Program-made: the position numbers and the translations under genes | Shown: positions 34,559 through 42,639 of the stretch, one piece after another | Layout of the letters: each line of letters starts with the position of its first letter | Position numbering within the stretch: position 1 is the first letter of the stretch | Notes under the pieces: model-generated | Seen by the model: the letters and a program-made list of their open reading frames with translations, nothing else | What the model was told of the DNA's origin: nothing | The model's database searches: none | Assembly (NCBI GenBank): GCA_039177505.1 | Contig: JBCDFR010000014.1 | Coordinates: 1 to 64,000 of the forward strand | Reading direction: 5' to 3' | Source: JABSQH01 sp039177505 | GTDB taxonomy: Bacteria > Actinomycetota > Acidimicrobiia > Acidimicrobiales > Ilumatobacteraceae | Length of the DNA: 64,000 nucleotides

Positions 34559-35814
34559 TGAGCGCTGTGGTGGCGCGCCGGTGGCTGGTCGTCGCGGTGG
34601 TGTGCGTGGCCGCGTGTTCCCCCACAGCGCAGCCAGCGAGCGATAACGCACCCGAACAGAGGGTGCCCGCCGTGACCTCGACGTCGCTCATCGATGACTA
34701 CCCGGACTCGATCACGCGCACGATCGAGCGACTGGCGCGCGCCCCGCGTCCCGTCCCGAACTCCGCCATGCCGCCGAGGCATCTCGACGTCGATCGGTTC
34801 CCCGAAGCGTTGGTCGACCGTGAACGGATCGTGTCCGGTGGCCCACCGCCCGATGGGATCCCGCCGATCGACGCACCACGCTTCGACAGTCCAGCTGCGA
34901 CCGACTGGATCGAGCCCAACGAGCCCGTGATGGTGCTGCCGGTCGGCTCCGCCGTCCGCATCTACCCACTGCAAGTGATGACGTGGCACGAAGTCGTCAA
35001 CGACGTCGTCGATGGTCTACCGGTGGTGGTGACGTACTGCCCGCTCTGCAACTCAGGCATCGTGTACGAGCGAACGGTGGGCGGCGACGTCCTCGACTTC
35101 GGTACCTCGGGGTCGCTGTATCAGGCGAATCTCGTGCTCTACGACCGTCAGAGCGAGTCGCTGTGGACGCAATTCGATGGCCGCGCCGTGGTCGGTGACC
35201 GCGTCGAGCAGATGCTCCGGTCGATCCCTGCGTCGACTGCGTCGTGGGCCGACGCCATTGCTGCGCACCCGGACGCGCTCGTGCTCCAACGCGACACCGA
35301 GAACCCACGTCCCTACGGTCGAAACCCGTATGGTGCCTATGACTCTCGTGATCGGCCGCTCGCCGGCTTCTTCACCGGAGAGCCGGACGGCACGTTGCCG
35401 CCCTTCGATCGCGTCGTCGGGATCGAGCTCGATGGTCGCTCGATTGCGGTCCGCACTGCCGACGCCGCCCGAGACGGCGTCATCGCGCTCGACCTGGGCG
35501 GCCGTCCCCTCACCGTGTGGCATCGGCCGGGGACGGCGTCTGCATTGAACACCCCCGACATTGCCGACGGCGCCGATGTCGGCGCGACCGGTGTGTTCAT
35601 CGCCGAGATCGATGGCTCGCCCGCCGAGTTCGCAGCTGGGCCCGACGGCATCGTCGATGTGGCCACCGGATCGGAGTGGAACATCTTCGGCCGAGCGACC
35701 GCCGGTCCCCTCAACGGTACGCAGCTCAAGCGTGTCGATCACGTCGACACGTTCTGGTTCTCGTGGGCTGCGTTTCGGGTCACGCCGGCCCTTTTCAGCG
35801 TCGAGGCATCTTGA
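34558..35814 (+). CDS. DUF3179-domain lipoprotein
   Basis: A 418-residue exported lipoprotein: signal peptide with lipobox (VCVAAC), a Pro-rich linker, then a DUF3179 domain from about residue 110 (AVRIYPLQVMTWHEVVNDVV, VVTYCPLCNSGIVYERTV, FGTSGSLYQANLVLYDRQS, SLWTQFDG). The CPLCNS pair of cysteines and the following metal-like residues are conserved, but function is unknown. Its ATG overlaps the nadB stop by one base and nadC follows after 24 bases, so it is embedded in the NAD operon. A link to NAD synthesis is not documented and may be only transcriptional. Confidence 0.82.
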   Translation: MSAVVARRWLVVAVVCVAACSPTAQPASDNAPEQRVPAVTSTSLIDDYPDSITRTIERLARAPRPVPNSAMPPRHLDVDRFPEALVDRERIVSGGPPPDGIPPIDAPRFDSPAATDWIEPNEPVMVLPVGSAVRIYPLQVMTWHEVVNDVVDGLPVVVTYCPLCNSGIVYERTVGGDVLDFGTSGSLYQANLVLYDRQSESLWTQFDGRAVVGDRVEQMLRSIPASTASWADAIAAHPDALVLQRDTENPRPYGRNPYGAYDSRDRPLAGFFTGEPDGTLPPFDRVVGIELDGRSIAVRTADAARDGVIALDLGGRPLTVWHRPGTASALNTPDIADGADVGATGVFIAEIDGSPAEFAAGPDGIVDVATGSEWNIFGRATAGPLNGTQLKRVDHVDTFWFSWAAFRVTPALFSVEAS

Positions 35815-35838
35815 TCGTCGAGTCATAGGGTTGGGCAC

Positions 35839-36738
35839 TTGAACGATCTCTCACCCATCCCCGCGGCTCGTCGGGCGCAGCTGTCAGCTTGTGGGCTCGA
35901 TCCCGACTCCGTCGAGCGACTGATCACCGTCGCGCTCCGCGAGGATCTCGGCGACGGAACGGACATCACGTCAGCCGCAACGGTCGATCGAGATCATCGT
36001 GGGCGTGGGCACTTCGTCGCCCGACAGCGGGGAACGATCGCCGGGTTGCCCATCGCTGCTGCCGTCATCGAGATGGTGTGTGGTGCTCGACGCGCCGAAG
36101 TGGAACTCGTGATCGACGACGGAAGCGCGGTCGACGCAGGGGCCGAGCTCGCCTGGGTCGATGCGTCGACGCGCGGACTGCTCACGAGTGAGCGCACGGC
36201 GCTGAATCTGCTCTGTCATCTCTCTGGCGTGGCGACGCTGACCGCCCGATGGGCCGACGCGCTCGCCGGCACTCGCGCGCAAGTACGCGACACGCGCAAG
36301 ACGACGCCAGGTCTGCGGGCGCTCGAGAAGTACGCGGTTCGGTGTGGGGGAGGGGTCAATCACCGCATGGGGCTGTCCGACGCGGCGCTCGTCAAGGACA
36401 ATCACATCGTCGCCGCAGGCTCGGTCGGGAACGCCTTTCGACGGGTTCGCGAACTGGCGGGAACGGTGTCTGTCGAGATCGAGGTCGACGACCTCGACGG
36501 ACTCGTCGAGGCGATCGAAGCGGGCGCCGACGAGGTGCTGATCGACAACTTCACGGTCGCCGAAATGTGCGCCGCGGTGGCGCTGCGCGATGACATGCGT
36601 GGCAACGTCGCATTAGAGGCGAGCGGTGGCCTGACGCTTGAGACCGCGAGCGCCGTCGCGGCCACCGGAGTCGACTACATCGCAGTCGGTGAGCTCACTC
36701 ACTCGGCGCCGGTGCTCGACATCGGGCTCGACCTCTAG
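35839..36738 (+). CDS. nadC: Nicotinate-nucleotide pyrophosphorylase (carboxylating)
   Basis: A 299-residue type II phosphoribosyltransferase that turns quinolinate and PRPP into nicotinate mononucleotide. It shows LREDLGDGTDITS, LTSERTALNLLCHLSGVAT, RDTRKTTPGLRALEKYAVRC, GGGVNHRMGLSDAALVKDNH and the PRPP region VALEASGGLTLETASAVAAT. TTG 35839 is used as start; no ATG or GTG lies close in frame. Last gene of the NAD operon. Confidence 0.94.
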   Translation: MNDLSPIPAARRAQLSACGLDPDSVERLITVALREDLGDGTDITSAATVDRDHRGRGHFVARQRGTIAGLPIAAAVIEMVCGARRAEVELVIDDGSAVDAGAELAWVDASTRGLLTSERTALNLLCHLSGVATLTARWADALAGTRAQVRDTRKTTPGLRALEKYAVRCGGGVNHRMGLSDAALVKDNHIVAAGSVGNAFRRVRELAGTVSVEIEVDDLDGLVEAIEAGADEVLIDNFTVAEMCAAVALRDDMRGNVALEASGGLTLETASAVAATGVDYIAVGELTHSAPVLDIGLDL

Positions 36739-36748
36739 CGTCGACGCA

Positions 36749-36764
36749 GCGCCGTTCGCGGCGC
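36749..36764. terminator. Hairpin with UUCG loop between convergent nadC and FKBP gene
   Basis: GCGCCG-TTCG-CGGCGC, six perfect GC pairs closed by the very stable UUCG tetraloop as read on the + strand. It lies 11 bases after the nadC stop in the 45-base convergent gap. There is no T-tract, so it may be a transcript-end stabiliser or a Rho-independent terminator of the U-less actinobacterial type. Confidence 0.5.
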
Positions 36765-36783
36765 CGCATCAGTCGGTCGTCGC

Positions 36784-37779
36784 TTAGTACACGCCGAGGA
36801 GGTCGACGACGATGACCGTGTCGGTGTCAGCGGGCAGGCCGAGTTGCGGGTTCCCATCGGCGCCGAACGCGTCGTCGGGTGGGATGATGATCGCCCGGCG
36901 GCCGCCGACCTGCATCCCCTCCATCCCCTCGATCAGACCCGGAATGGTGAACCCGTCGACCAACTGGATATTGAGTGGATCGCTCGCCCAGGTGGTGTCG
37001 AGGGCGACCAACGTATCGCCGCGGAAGAGCACGATATGGGCGACGCCGGTCTGGCCCGGCTCGAGGGTGGCGCCATCGCCCTCACGAAGGTCGACCGTGG
37101 TCACCTCGGTGGCGCCCTCTGACGGATCGACGCCTGCGTCGGTCGGCTCATCGGTCGGGTCTGCCGGCTTCACGACGGCGCGCACGTCGACGACGAAGGT
37201 CAGGTCTTCGTCGGCGCAGATCACTTCGCTGCGCGCTGTGGAGCCGTACGCCAGGTCGCTCGGGATGTCGAGTTGCACCTGATCGCCGGCGCTCACCCCG
37301 ACGAGACCTTCGTCCCATCCTTGAATCACGCTGCCGGTGCCGAGTACCACCGGGAATGGCTCGCGGGAGTAGCTGCTGTCGAATTCCAGCCCATCCCGGG
37401 AACGCACGCCGATGTAGTCGACGATCACCGTGTCGCCCGCTTCGGCGGCCGGGCCGTCGCCGTCGACGAGGACGCTGACGCCGAGCTCGGTGGGGAGCTC
37501 GTCGGGGATCGACACCTCAGGTGTGTCGGGATTGGTCGGTGGCGGCCCCGCATCGCCGAAGTCGGGCTCGGGAAGCGTCCCGCCTGTCTCGATGCACTCC
37601 GGTCCGGTCGGTTCAACGATGTCGTCGACGCTCTCGGACTCGTCGTCGGTCGCGGACGTGCTGTTCTCGGTCGTTGCGACGTCGCTTGCGGTGGTCGCAG
37701 ATGACGAGTTGTCATCGCTGCCGCATGCAGCGATGAGCAGGGTGGTGGCGGCAACGACGAGGGGGAGCGTCCGGCGCAT
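36784..37779 (-). CDS. Lipoprotein with two FKBP-type peptidyl-prolyl isomerase domains
   Basis: A 331-residue exported lipoprotein (lipobox LLIAAC) with a Ser/Thr/Asp-rich linker. First FKBP domain around residues 115-210: AEAGDTVIVDYIGVRSRDG, FDSSYSREPFPVVLGTGSVI, GWDEGLVGVSAGDQVQLDIP, LAYGST. A second, less typical copy (PGQTGVAHIVLFRGD, TIPGLIEGMEGMQVGGRRAI, IPPDDAFGADG) ends the protein. It should assist folding outside the membrane. ATG 37779 precedes a standard signal peptide; a longer in-frame start overlapping the upstream gene is unlikely. Confidence 0.87.
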   Translation of the reverse strand: MRRTLPLVVAATTLLIAACGSDDNSSSATTASDVATTENSTSATDDESESVDDIVEPTGPECIETGGTLPEPDFGDAGPPPTNPDTPEVSIPDELPTELGVSVLVDGDGPAAEAGDTVIVDYIGVRSRDGLEFDSSYSREPFPVVLGTGSVIQGWDEGLVGVSAGDQVQLDIPSDLAYGSTARSEVICADEDLTFVVDVRAVVKPADPTDEPTDAGVDPSEGATEVTTVDLREGDGATLEPGQTGVAHIVLFRGDTLVALDTTWASDPLNIQLVDGFTIPGLIEGMEGMQVGGRRAIIIPPDDAFGADGNPQLGLPADTDTVIVVDLLGVY

Positions 37780-37799
37780 CGCCGGGACGCTACTGGCGA

Positions 37800-39287
37800 T
37801 CAGGTCGTTGCGGGCGGCAGGGTGCCGTTTGTCGAGCGGTCGGTGAGCCACGCCGCCTCAGCGACGCCGAGCGCAGTTGCTGGCGGACCATCGACGAAGG
37901 GCCACAGTTCGGCGGCGATGCGGCGATAGTTGCCGGTCGCCCCCAACTCGCCGAGCAGCGCGTACAGGCCAAGGTTGATCCGTTGGATGAACACGAACGC
38001 CCGCGGAACGGTCGCGTACTGGCTGATCGGGCTGGTGCGATCGAACGTGTGGCGGACGATCGAGTTGGCGTACTCCCGCGTCCACGTCATCGTGCGGTCG
38101 CTGCGGACGGCGTCGTAGAAGTGGGAGAAGTACTCGCCGACATCGTCGGTCGACACTGGTGCGTCGGGTTGCAACATCCCGGCGGTCTCCAAGATCTGGC
38201 GAAATCGATCGTCGTCGTGATCGACCGCCGCCGCCTCGACCATCGACGCGAAGGTGGTCAGCTCGGCCTCCGAGAAGTGTTTGACGAGACCGAAGTCGAG
38301 GAAACTGACCGTGCCGTCGTCGTGGAACAGGTAGTTGCCGGGATGAGGGTCGCCGTTGAAGGTGCCCATGCGGTACAAGCTGCGGAACACGAATCGGAAG
38401 ATCACTTCTCCGGCGTGATCGCGTTCGGCCTGGCTGCGTTGCATGAGTTCGTTCCAGCCGAATCCCTGGACCAGTTCGGTGGTGAGGACACGGTCGGTGG
38501 AGTACGCGTCGATCACGGCCGGAATACGGATGAAAGGATGACCGCGGTAGAACTCGGCGAACGCTCGCTGGTTGTCGGCCTCCCGGGCGTAGTCGACCTC
38601 TTCGGCGATGCGCGCCTTGATCTCGTCGACCATTTCACTCGGGTCGAGCCCACCGAACCCTTGGCGAAGCAGCGCACCGAGCAGGTCGGCGTTGGCCAGA
38701 TCCGACGAGATCGCCTCGGCGACGCCCGGGTATTGCACCTTTACCGCCACCGCGCGCTCGGCGCGCGTGGCCGGATCGACCACGATCGCCCGGTGTACCT
38801 GGCCGATCGATGCGGCCGCGATCGGTTCGTGATCGAATTCGATGAACCGCTCCTCGATCGTGGCGCCGAGCTCGGACTCGATCGTTTCGCGAGCGAGCGC
38901 AGGCGCCATCGGTGGGGCGTCGGTGCGTAGCTCTGCGAGCGCCAGCCGCAACGGCTCGGGCACGCCATCGTCGAGGTAGCTGGCCATCTGGCCGAGCTTC
39001 ATCAGCGCACCCTTCATCTGCCCGAGTTCGGTGGCGACCTGCTGGGCCGTGGCCAACTCGCGTGACCGATCGAGCTCGGCTCGGCGCTCGGCCGAGGCGA
39101 AGGTCTTGCGCGCCGCGGTGGTGGCGTAAGTGCCGCCGACCGTTGCGCCGAGCCGGGCCAGACGAACGTTGCGCCGGAGCCGCCCGGCTCCGAGGTCGGC
39201 GGTCGTCGTCGACGAACGACGGGCGAATGCGACGGCGGCAACGCCCGCCGTCACCGCCGCCACGACAATTGCCGTCGCCCGCTTCAC
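37800..39287 (-). CDS. ABC1/UbiB-family atypical kinase
   Basis: A 495-residue AarF/UbiB/ADCK homologue with an N-terminal hydrophobic segment. Family signatures: KxGQ as ALMKLGQMASYLDD, AAASIGQVHRA (Ala-rich loop), EEVDYAREADNQRAF, catalytic FNGDPHPGNYLF and DFG in FLDFGLVKHF. Such proteins bind ATP and support quinone or lipid metabolism; in actinobacteria the partner pathway is not settled. GTG 39287 overlaps the stop of the upstream hydrolase (GTGA), indicating an operon of hydrolase - UbiB - FKBP. Confidence 0.88.
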   Translation of the reverse strand: MKRATAIVVAAVTAGVAAVAFARRSSTTTADLGAGRLRRNVRLARLGATVGGTYATTAARKTFASAERRAELDRSRELATAQQVATELGQMKGALMKLGQMASYLDDGVPEPLRLALAELRTDAPPMAPALARETIESELGATIEERFIEFDHEPIAAASIGQVHRAIVVDPATRAERAVAVKVQYPGVAEAISSDLANADLLGALLRQGFGGLDPSEMVDEIKARIAEEVDYAREADNQRAFAEFYRGHPFIRIPAVIDAYSTDRVLTTELVQGFGWNELMQRSQAERDHAGEVIFRFVFRSLYRMGTFNGDPHPGNYLFHDDGTVSFLDFGLVKHFSEAELTTFASMVEAAAVDHDDDRFRQILETAGMLQPDAPVSTDDVGEYFSHFYDAVRSDRTMTWTREYANSIVRHTFDRTSPISQYATVPRAFVFIQRINLGLYALLGELGATGNYRRIAAELWPFVDGPPATALGVAEAAWLTDRSTNGTLPPATT

Positions 39288-40159
39288 GTGCGCTCCACGA
39301 CCGAGCCGACGGCGCGCAGCAGCGTCGGGTTGAACTGATCGGCGTGTGCGACAACCGCATCGTGGTCGGCGTCGACACGGAACGCAACCGCGCCGTCGAT
39401 TAGCTCGAACAGCTGCGTTTGGCGCCGTATCGGAATCACCGAGTCACGCATGGTCATCACCACAGAGGTGGGGACGTCGACCGACGAGATCCACTCTCGC
39501 GATGAGAACGCGCCGATCGCTCGACCCGCCTCGAGCACTACCCGCCAGTCGTGCCGCGACGCTTCGCGCACGGCCCACGGTTCCCATATCTCGGCGCGCC
39601 GCTGAAGGTAGAACTGGTCGGTGAGCCAGGTGCGCGCTTGCTCGGGTGCGACTCGGGCGAGCGCGGCCAGGCCCGTCAAGCCGAGGAACGAGAGGCGCTC
39701 CTCGCGACGTCCCGAGAAGTACGGCGCCGTTGCGCAGAGCACCAAGCCACGGATTCGCTCCGGGTGGCGACGCCACGCGAGCTGGGCCACCGGCCCGCCC
39801 ATCGAGTAGCCCACCGCGATGAGCTGGTCGATGCCGAGGATCGTGGCGACGTCGATCACGTCATCGGCACAGTCCTCCAGCCGGAAGGCCTTCTTCGGTC
39901 GCAGGCCGGTCCCGTGTCCGCGATGATCGAATGCGATCACTCGATAGTGCTCGCCCAATGGTGCATACGCTCGAAACCAGTTGAGGTCGGCCGTCGCCGT
40001 CCAGCCGTGCAGCAGAGTGAGCACGGGAGCGCCCGCCGGCCCGCCAAAGTCGCGCACGAGCACGGTGCCCCTGTCGGGGAGTTCGACGAATCGCCCGTGG
40101 GGCAGTGGTGGGACGACGATGTCGGCCCACGGATCGCTGTCGCGGGCGGCGTCGGTCAT
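39284..40159 (-). CDS. Alpha/beta hydrolase
   Basis: A 291-residue alpha/beta-hydrolase fold enzyme. Oxyanion-hole strand TLLHGWTATADLNW, nucleophile elbow AVGYSMGGPVA, acid in TMRDSVIPIRRQ, and His in VDADHDAVVAH. The variable lid (SFLGLTGLAALARVAPEQAR) gives no substrate clue. ATG 40159 starts 31 bases downstream of the greA stop; its stop overlaps the UbiB start. Confidence 0.87.
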   Translation of the reverse strand: MTDAARDSDPWADIVVPPLPHGRFVELPDRGTVLVRDFGGPAGAPVLTLLHGWTATADLNWFRAYAPLGEHYRVIAFDHRGHGTGLRPKKAFRLEDCADDVIDVATILGIDQLIAVGYSMGGPVAQLAWRRHPERIRGLVLCATAPYFSGRREERLSFLGLTGLAALARVAPEQARTWLTDQFYLQRRAEIWEPWAVREASRHDWRVVLEAGRAIGAFSSREWISSVDVPTSVVMTMRDSVIPIRRQTQLFELIDGAVAFRVDADHDAVVAHADQFNPTLLRAVGSVVERT

Positions 40160-40190
40160 GGACCCGAGGGTAGGGGCGGCTGCAGCGGTC

Positions 40191-40640
40191 TCAGACGGTG
40201 TCGACGGCGATCACACGCACCGTGAGCGCACCATTCGGTGCGTCGTAGGTGATGTCCTGGCCGATCGTTGCCCCGTCGAGCGCCGCGCCCAGCGGCGACG
40301 ACGGACTGATCACGTCCGCGCCGTCGACCTGTTCTTCCATGTTGCCGATCAGGTAACGCTCGGCCATGTCGTCGGAGTCGCCCTCGTACACGACCGTGTA
40401 GACGACTGCGTCGTCGGCGATCTCTGCGTTCTCCAAGAGATGCTCGAGCTGACGGATGCGGCCTTCCATGTGGCCCTGCTCGTCCTTTGCGGCGTGGTAA
40501 CCGGCATTCTCTTTGAGGTCGCCCTCTTCTCGGGCGCGCTCGATTTTGTTGGCCACGTCGATCCGACCGCGGGTGGTGAGATCGTCGAACTCCGCCTGCA
40601 GCCGGTCGTATGCAGCTCGGGACAACTTCTGTGCTGCCAT
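40191..40640 (-). CDS. greA: Transcript cleavage factor GreA
   Basis: A 149-residue RNA polymerase secondary-channel factor that rescues backtracked complexes. The N-terminal coiled coil carries the catalytic acidic tip (ERAREEGDLKENAGYHAAKD, with the conserved Asp/Glu pair), and the C-terminal domain shows VGSP-like ISPSSPLGAALDGATIGQ. ATG 40640 starts divergent from leuB across a 61-base gap. Confidence 0.95.
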   Translation of the reverse strand: MAAQKLSRAAYDRLQAEFDDLTTRGRIDVANKIERAREEGDLKENAGYHAAKDEQGHMEGRIRQLEHLLENAEIADDAVVYTVVYEGDSDDMAERYLIGNMEEQVDGADVISPSSPLGAALDGATIGQDITYDAPNGALTVRVIAVDTV

Positions 40641-40687
40641 GGTCGGGGAAGGTTACCGGGCCGACGGATTCCGCCGGGTTGTCCCCC

Positions 40688-40693
40688 TAGGCT
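40688..40693 (+). promoter_or_regulatory. Candidate leuB -10 box
   Basis: TAGGCT ends eight bases before the leuB ATG and no Shine-Dalgarno is visible, suggesting a leaderless leuB-ilvE transcript. The -35 region is not convincing. Confidence 0.4.
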
Positions 40694-40701
40694 CGCCGGC
40701 T

Positions 40702-41694
40702 ATGGCTCATGACATCGCAGTGATCGGTGGCGACGGGATCGGACCGGAGGTGATCGCCGAGGCGCTCAAGGTGGTCGAGGCGGCCGGGGTCGACATCAAC
40801 ACGACCCACTACGAGCTCGGGGGAGCGCGGTACTTGCGAGACGGCGAGATCCTCTCCGACGACACGCTCGACCAGTTGCGCAGCCACGACGTGATCCTGC
40901 TCGGCGCCGTGGGGACGCCCGAGGTCGCCCCGGGTGTGATCGAGCGCGGCCTGCTGTTGAAGATGCGTTTCGATCTCGATCTGTACGTCAATCAACGACC
41001 GTTCGTCGGCACGGCGCCGGGCCACAGCGCACCACACGACTTCGTCGTGATCCGCGAGAACACCGAGGGGCCCTACGTCGGTGAAGGCGGCGTGCTCCGT
41101 AAGGGCACGCCGAACGAGGTGGCCACGCAGGGGTCGGTCAACACGCGGCTCGGTGTCGAGCGGTGTATTCGCTATGCCTTCGAACTCGCAGCCAGTCGGA
41201 AGCGCCAGCACGTCACGTTGGTCCACAAGACGAACGTGCTGACGTTTGCCGGTGACCTGTGGCAGCGCACCTTCGACGAGGTCGCCGCCGAGTTCCCAAG
41301 TGTCGAGACGGCGTACAACCATGTCGATGCGGCGTGCATCTACTTCGTGCAAGACCCACACCGCTACGACGTCATCGTGACCGACAATCTGTTCGGCGAC
41401 ATCCTCACCGACCTCGGTGGCGCGGTATCTGGTGGGATCGGGCTGGCGTCCTCGGCCAACCTCAACCCGGCACGTACCGGACCGTCGATGTTCGAGCCGG
41501 TGCATGGGTCCGCGCCCGACATCGTGGGCACCGGTCAAGCGAACCCGACGGCGGCGATTCTGAGCGCTGCATTGATGCTTGACTTCCTCGGCGAGAATGC
41601 GGCCGCCGAGCGCATCCGCGAGGCGTGCGACGACGCGGTCGACGGGTCGACCAACGCCATTGGTGATGCCATCGCCGCCCGCGTGGGAAACTGA
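40702..41694 (+). CDS. leuB: 3-isopropylmalate dehydrogenase
   Basis: A 330-residue NAD-dependent beta-decarboxylating dehydrogenase that makes 2-ketoisocaproate; it can also serve methylmalate in the citramalate route. Marks: AVIGGDGIGPEVIAEALKVV, LLLKMRFDLDLYVNQRP, FVVIRENTEGPYVGEGG, the metal-binding YDVIVTDNLFGDILTDLGGA and EPVHGSAPDIVGTGQANP. ATG 40702 fits the first strand. ilvE follows after four bases on the same strand. Confidence 0.95.
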   Translation: MAHDIAVIGGDGIGPEVIAEALKVVEAAGVDINTTHYELGGARYLRDGEILSDDTLDQLRSHDVILLGAVGTPEVAPGVIERGLLLKMRFDLDLYVNQRPFVGTAPGHSAPHDFVVIRENTEGPYVGEGGVLRKGTPNEVATQGSVNTRLGVERCIRYAFELAASRKRQHVTLVHKTNVLTFAGDLWQRTFDEVAAEFPSVETAYNHVDAACIYFVQDPHRYDVIVTDNLFGDILTDLGGAVSGGIGLASSANLNPARTGPSMFEPVHGSAPDIVGTGQANPTAAILSAALMLDFLGENAAAERIREACDDAVDGSTNAIGDAIAARVGN

Positions 41695-41698
41695 TCTG

Positions 41699-42613
41699 AT
41701 GCCCATCGAACCGACCGAGAAGATCTGGATGAACGGTGAGTTCGTCGACTGGGATCAGGCCCAGGTGCACGTGTTGACGCACTCACTGCACTACGGAACG
41801 GGTGTGTTCGAGGGCATTCGCGCCTACGAGACCAGCGACGGACCGGCGATCTTCCGATTGACCGACCACATCCGACGGTTGTTCGATTCGGCCAAGATCG
41901 TGGGAATCGAGATTCCCTACACCGTCGATGAGCTGATCGACGCGACCAAGCAGACCGTGATCAAGTCGGGTCTGCCGTCGTGCTACATCCGGCCCCTCGC
42001 GTACCTCGGGTACGGCGAGATGGGCCTGAATACGCTGCCGTGCTCGGTCGACGTGGCAATCGCCTGCTGGCCGTGGGGCGCGTACCTCGGCGATGACGCT
42101 GTGCAGCAAGGCGTGCGGATGAAGATCTCGTCGTGGGCGCGCCACGACCACAACACGATGCCGCCGGCGTCGAAGACGACCGGTAACTACGTCAACTCGT
42201 CACTGGCCAAGGTCGAAGCACTCAATGCGGGTTACGACGAGGCGATCATGCTGGCCCCCAATGGGCTGGTCGCCGAGTGCACCGGCGAGAACCTCTTCGT
42301 CGTACGTCAGGGCACGCTGCTGACCCCGCCGATCTCGGCGGGCGCGCTCGAGGGCATCACCCAGAACTCCGTGCACGTCATCGCGCAGGATCTCGGCTTC
42401 GAGGTGAAGGTCGACAACCTCGCTCGCAGCGATCTGTACATCGCCGACGAGGCATTCGTGTGCGGGACTGCCGCCGAGGTCAGTTCGATCAACTCGGTGG
42501 ACGATCGCTCGATCCCGTGTCCCGGCCCGATCACATTGGCGATCGCTGAGGTGTTTCATCGGGCGATCCGGCGCCAGGAGGACCGCTACAAGGACTGGTG
42601 CGAAACGCTCTAG
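41699..42613 (+). CDS. ilvE: Branched-chain amino acid aminotransferase
   Basis: A 304-residue fold-type IV PLP enzyme that transaminates the branched-chain 2-keto acids, the last step for Leu, Ile and Val. It shows LTHSLHYGTGVFEGIRAYET, YIRPLAYLGYGEMGLN, the PLP lysine in SKTTGNYVNSSLAKVEA, APNGLVAECTGENLFVV, and VCGTAAEVSSI. ATG 41699 lies four bases after leuB. The stop TAG (42611) is part of the six-base target duplication of an IS481 element that begins one base later; the coding sequence is intact. Confidence 0.95.
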   Translation: MPIEPTEKIWMNGEFVDWDQAQVHVLTHSLHYGTGVFEGIRAYETSDGPAIFRLTDHIRRLFDSAKIVGIEIPYTVDELIDATKQTVIKSGLPSCYIRPLAYLGYGEMGLNTLPCSVDVAIACWPWGAYLGDDAVQQGVRMKISSWARHDHNTMPPASKTTGNYVNSSLAKVEALNAGYDEAIMLAPNGLVAECTGENLFVVRQGTLLTPPISAGALEGITQNSVHVIAQDLGFEVKVDNLARSDLYIADEAFVCGTAAEVSSINSVDDRSIPCPGPITLAIAEVFHRAIRRQEDRYKDWCETL

Positions 42614-42614
42614 C
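42609..42614. repeat. Left copy of IS target-site duplication (TCTAGC)
   Basis: The six bases TCTAGC precede the left inverted repeat and are repeated at 43689-43694 after the right one. They contain the ilvE TAG stop codon. Confidence 0.85.
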
Positions 42615-42639
42615 TGTACCCGGACGTCACGTTGGTGAC
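42615..42639 (+). repeat. IS481 left inverted repeat
   Basis: Shares TGTACCCGG and GTTGGTG blocks with the right end read in the opposite direction (43664-43688). Confidence 0.8.
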
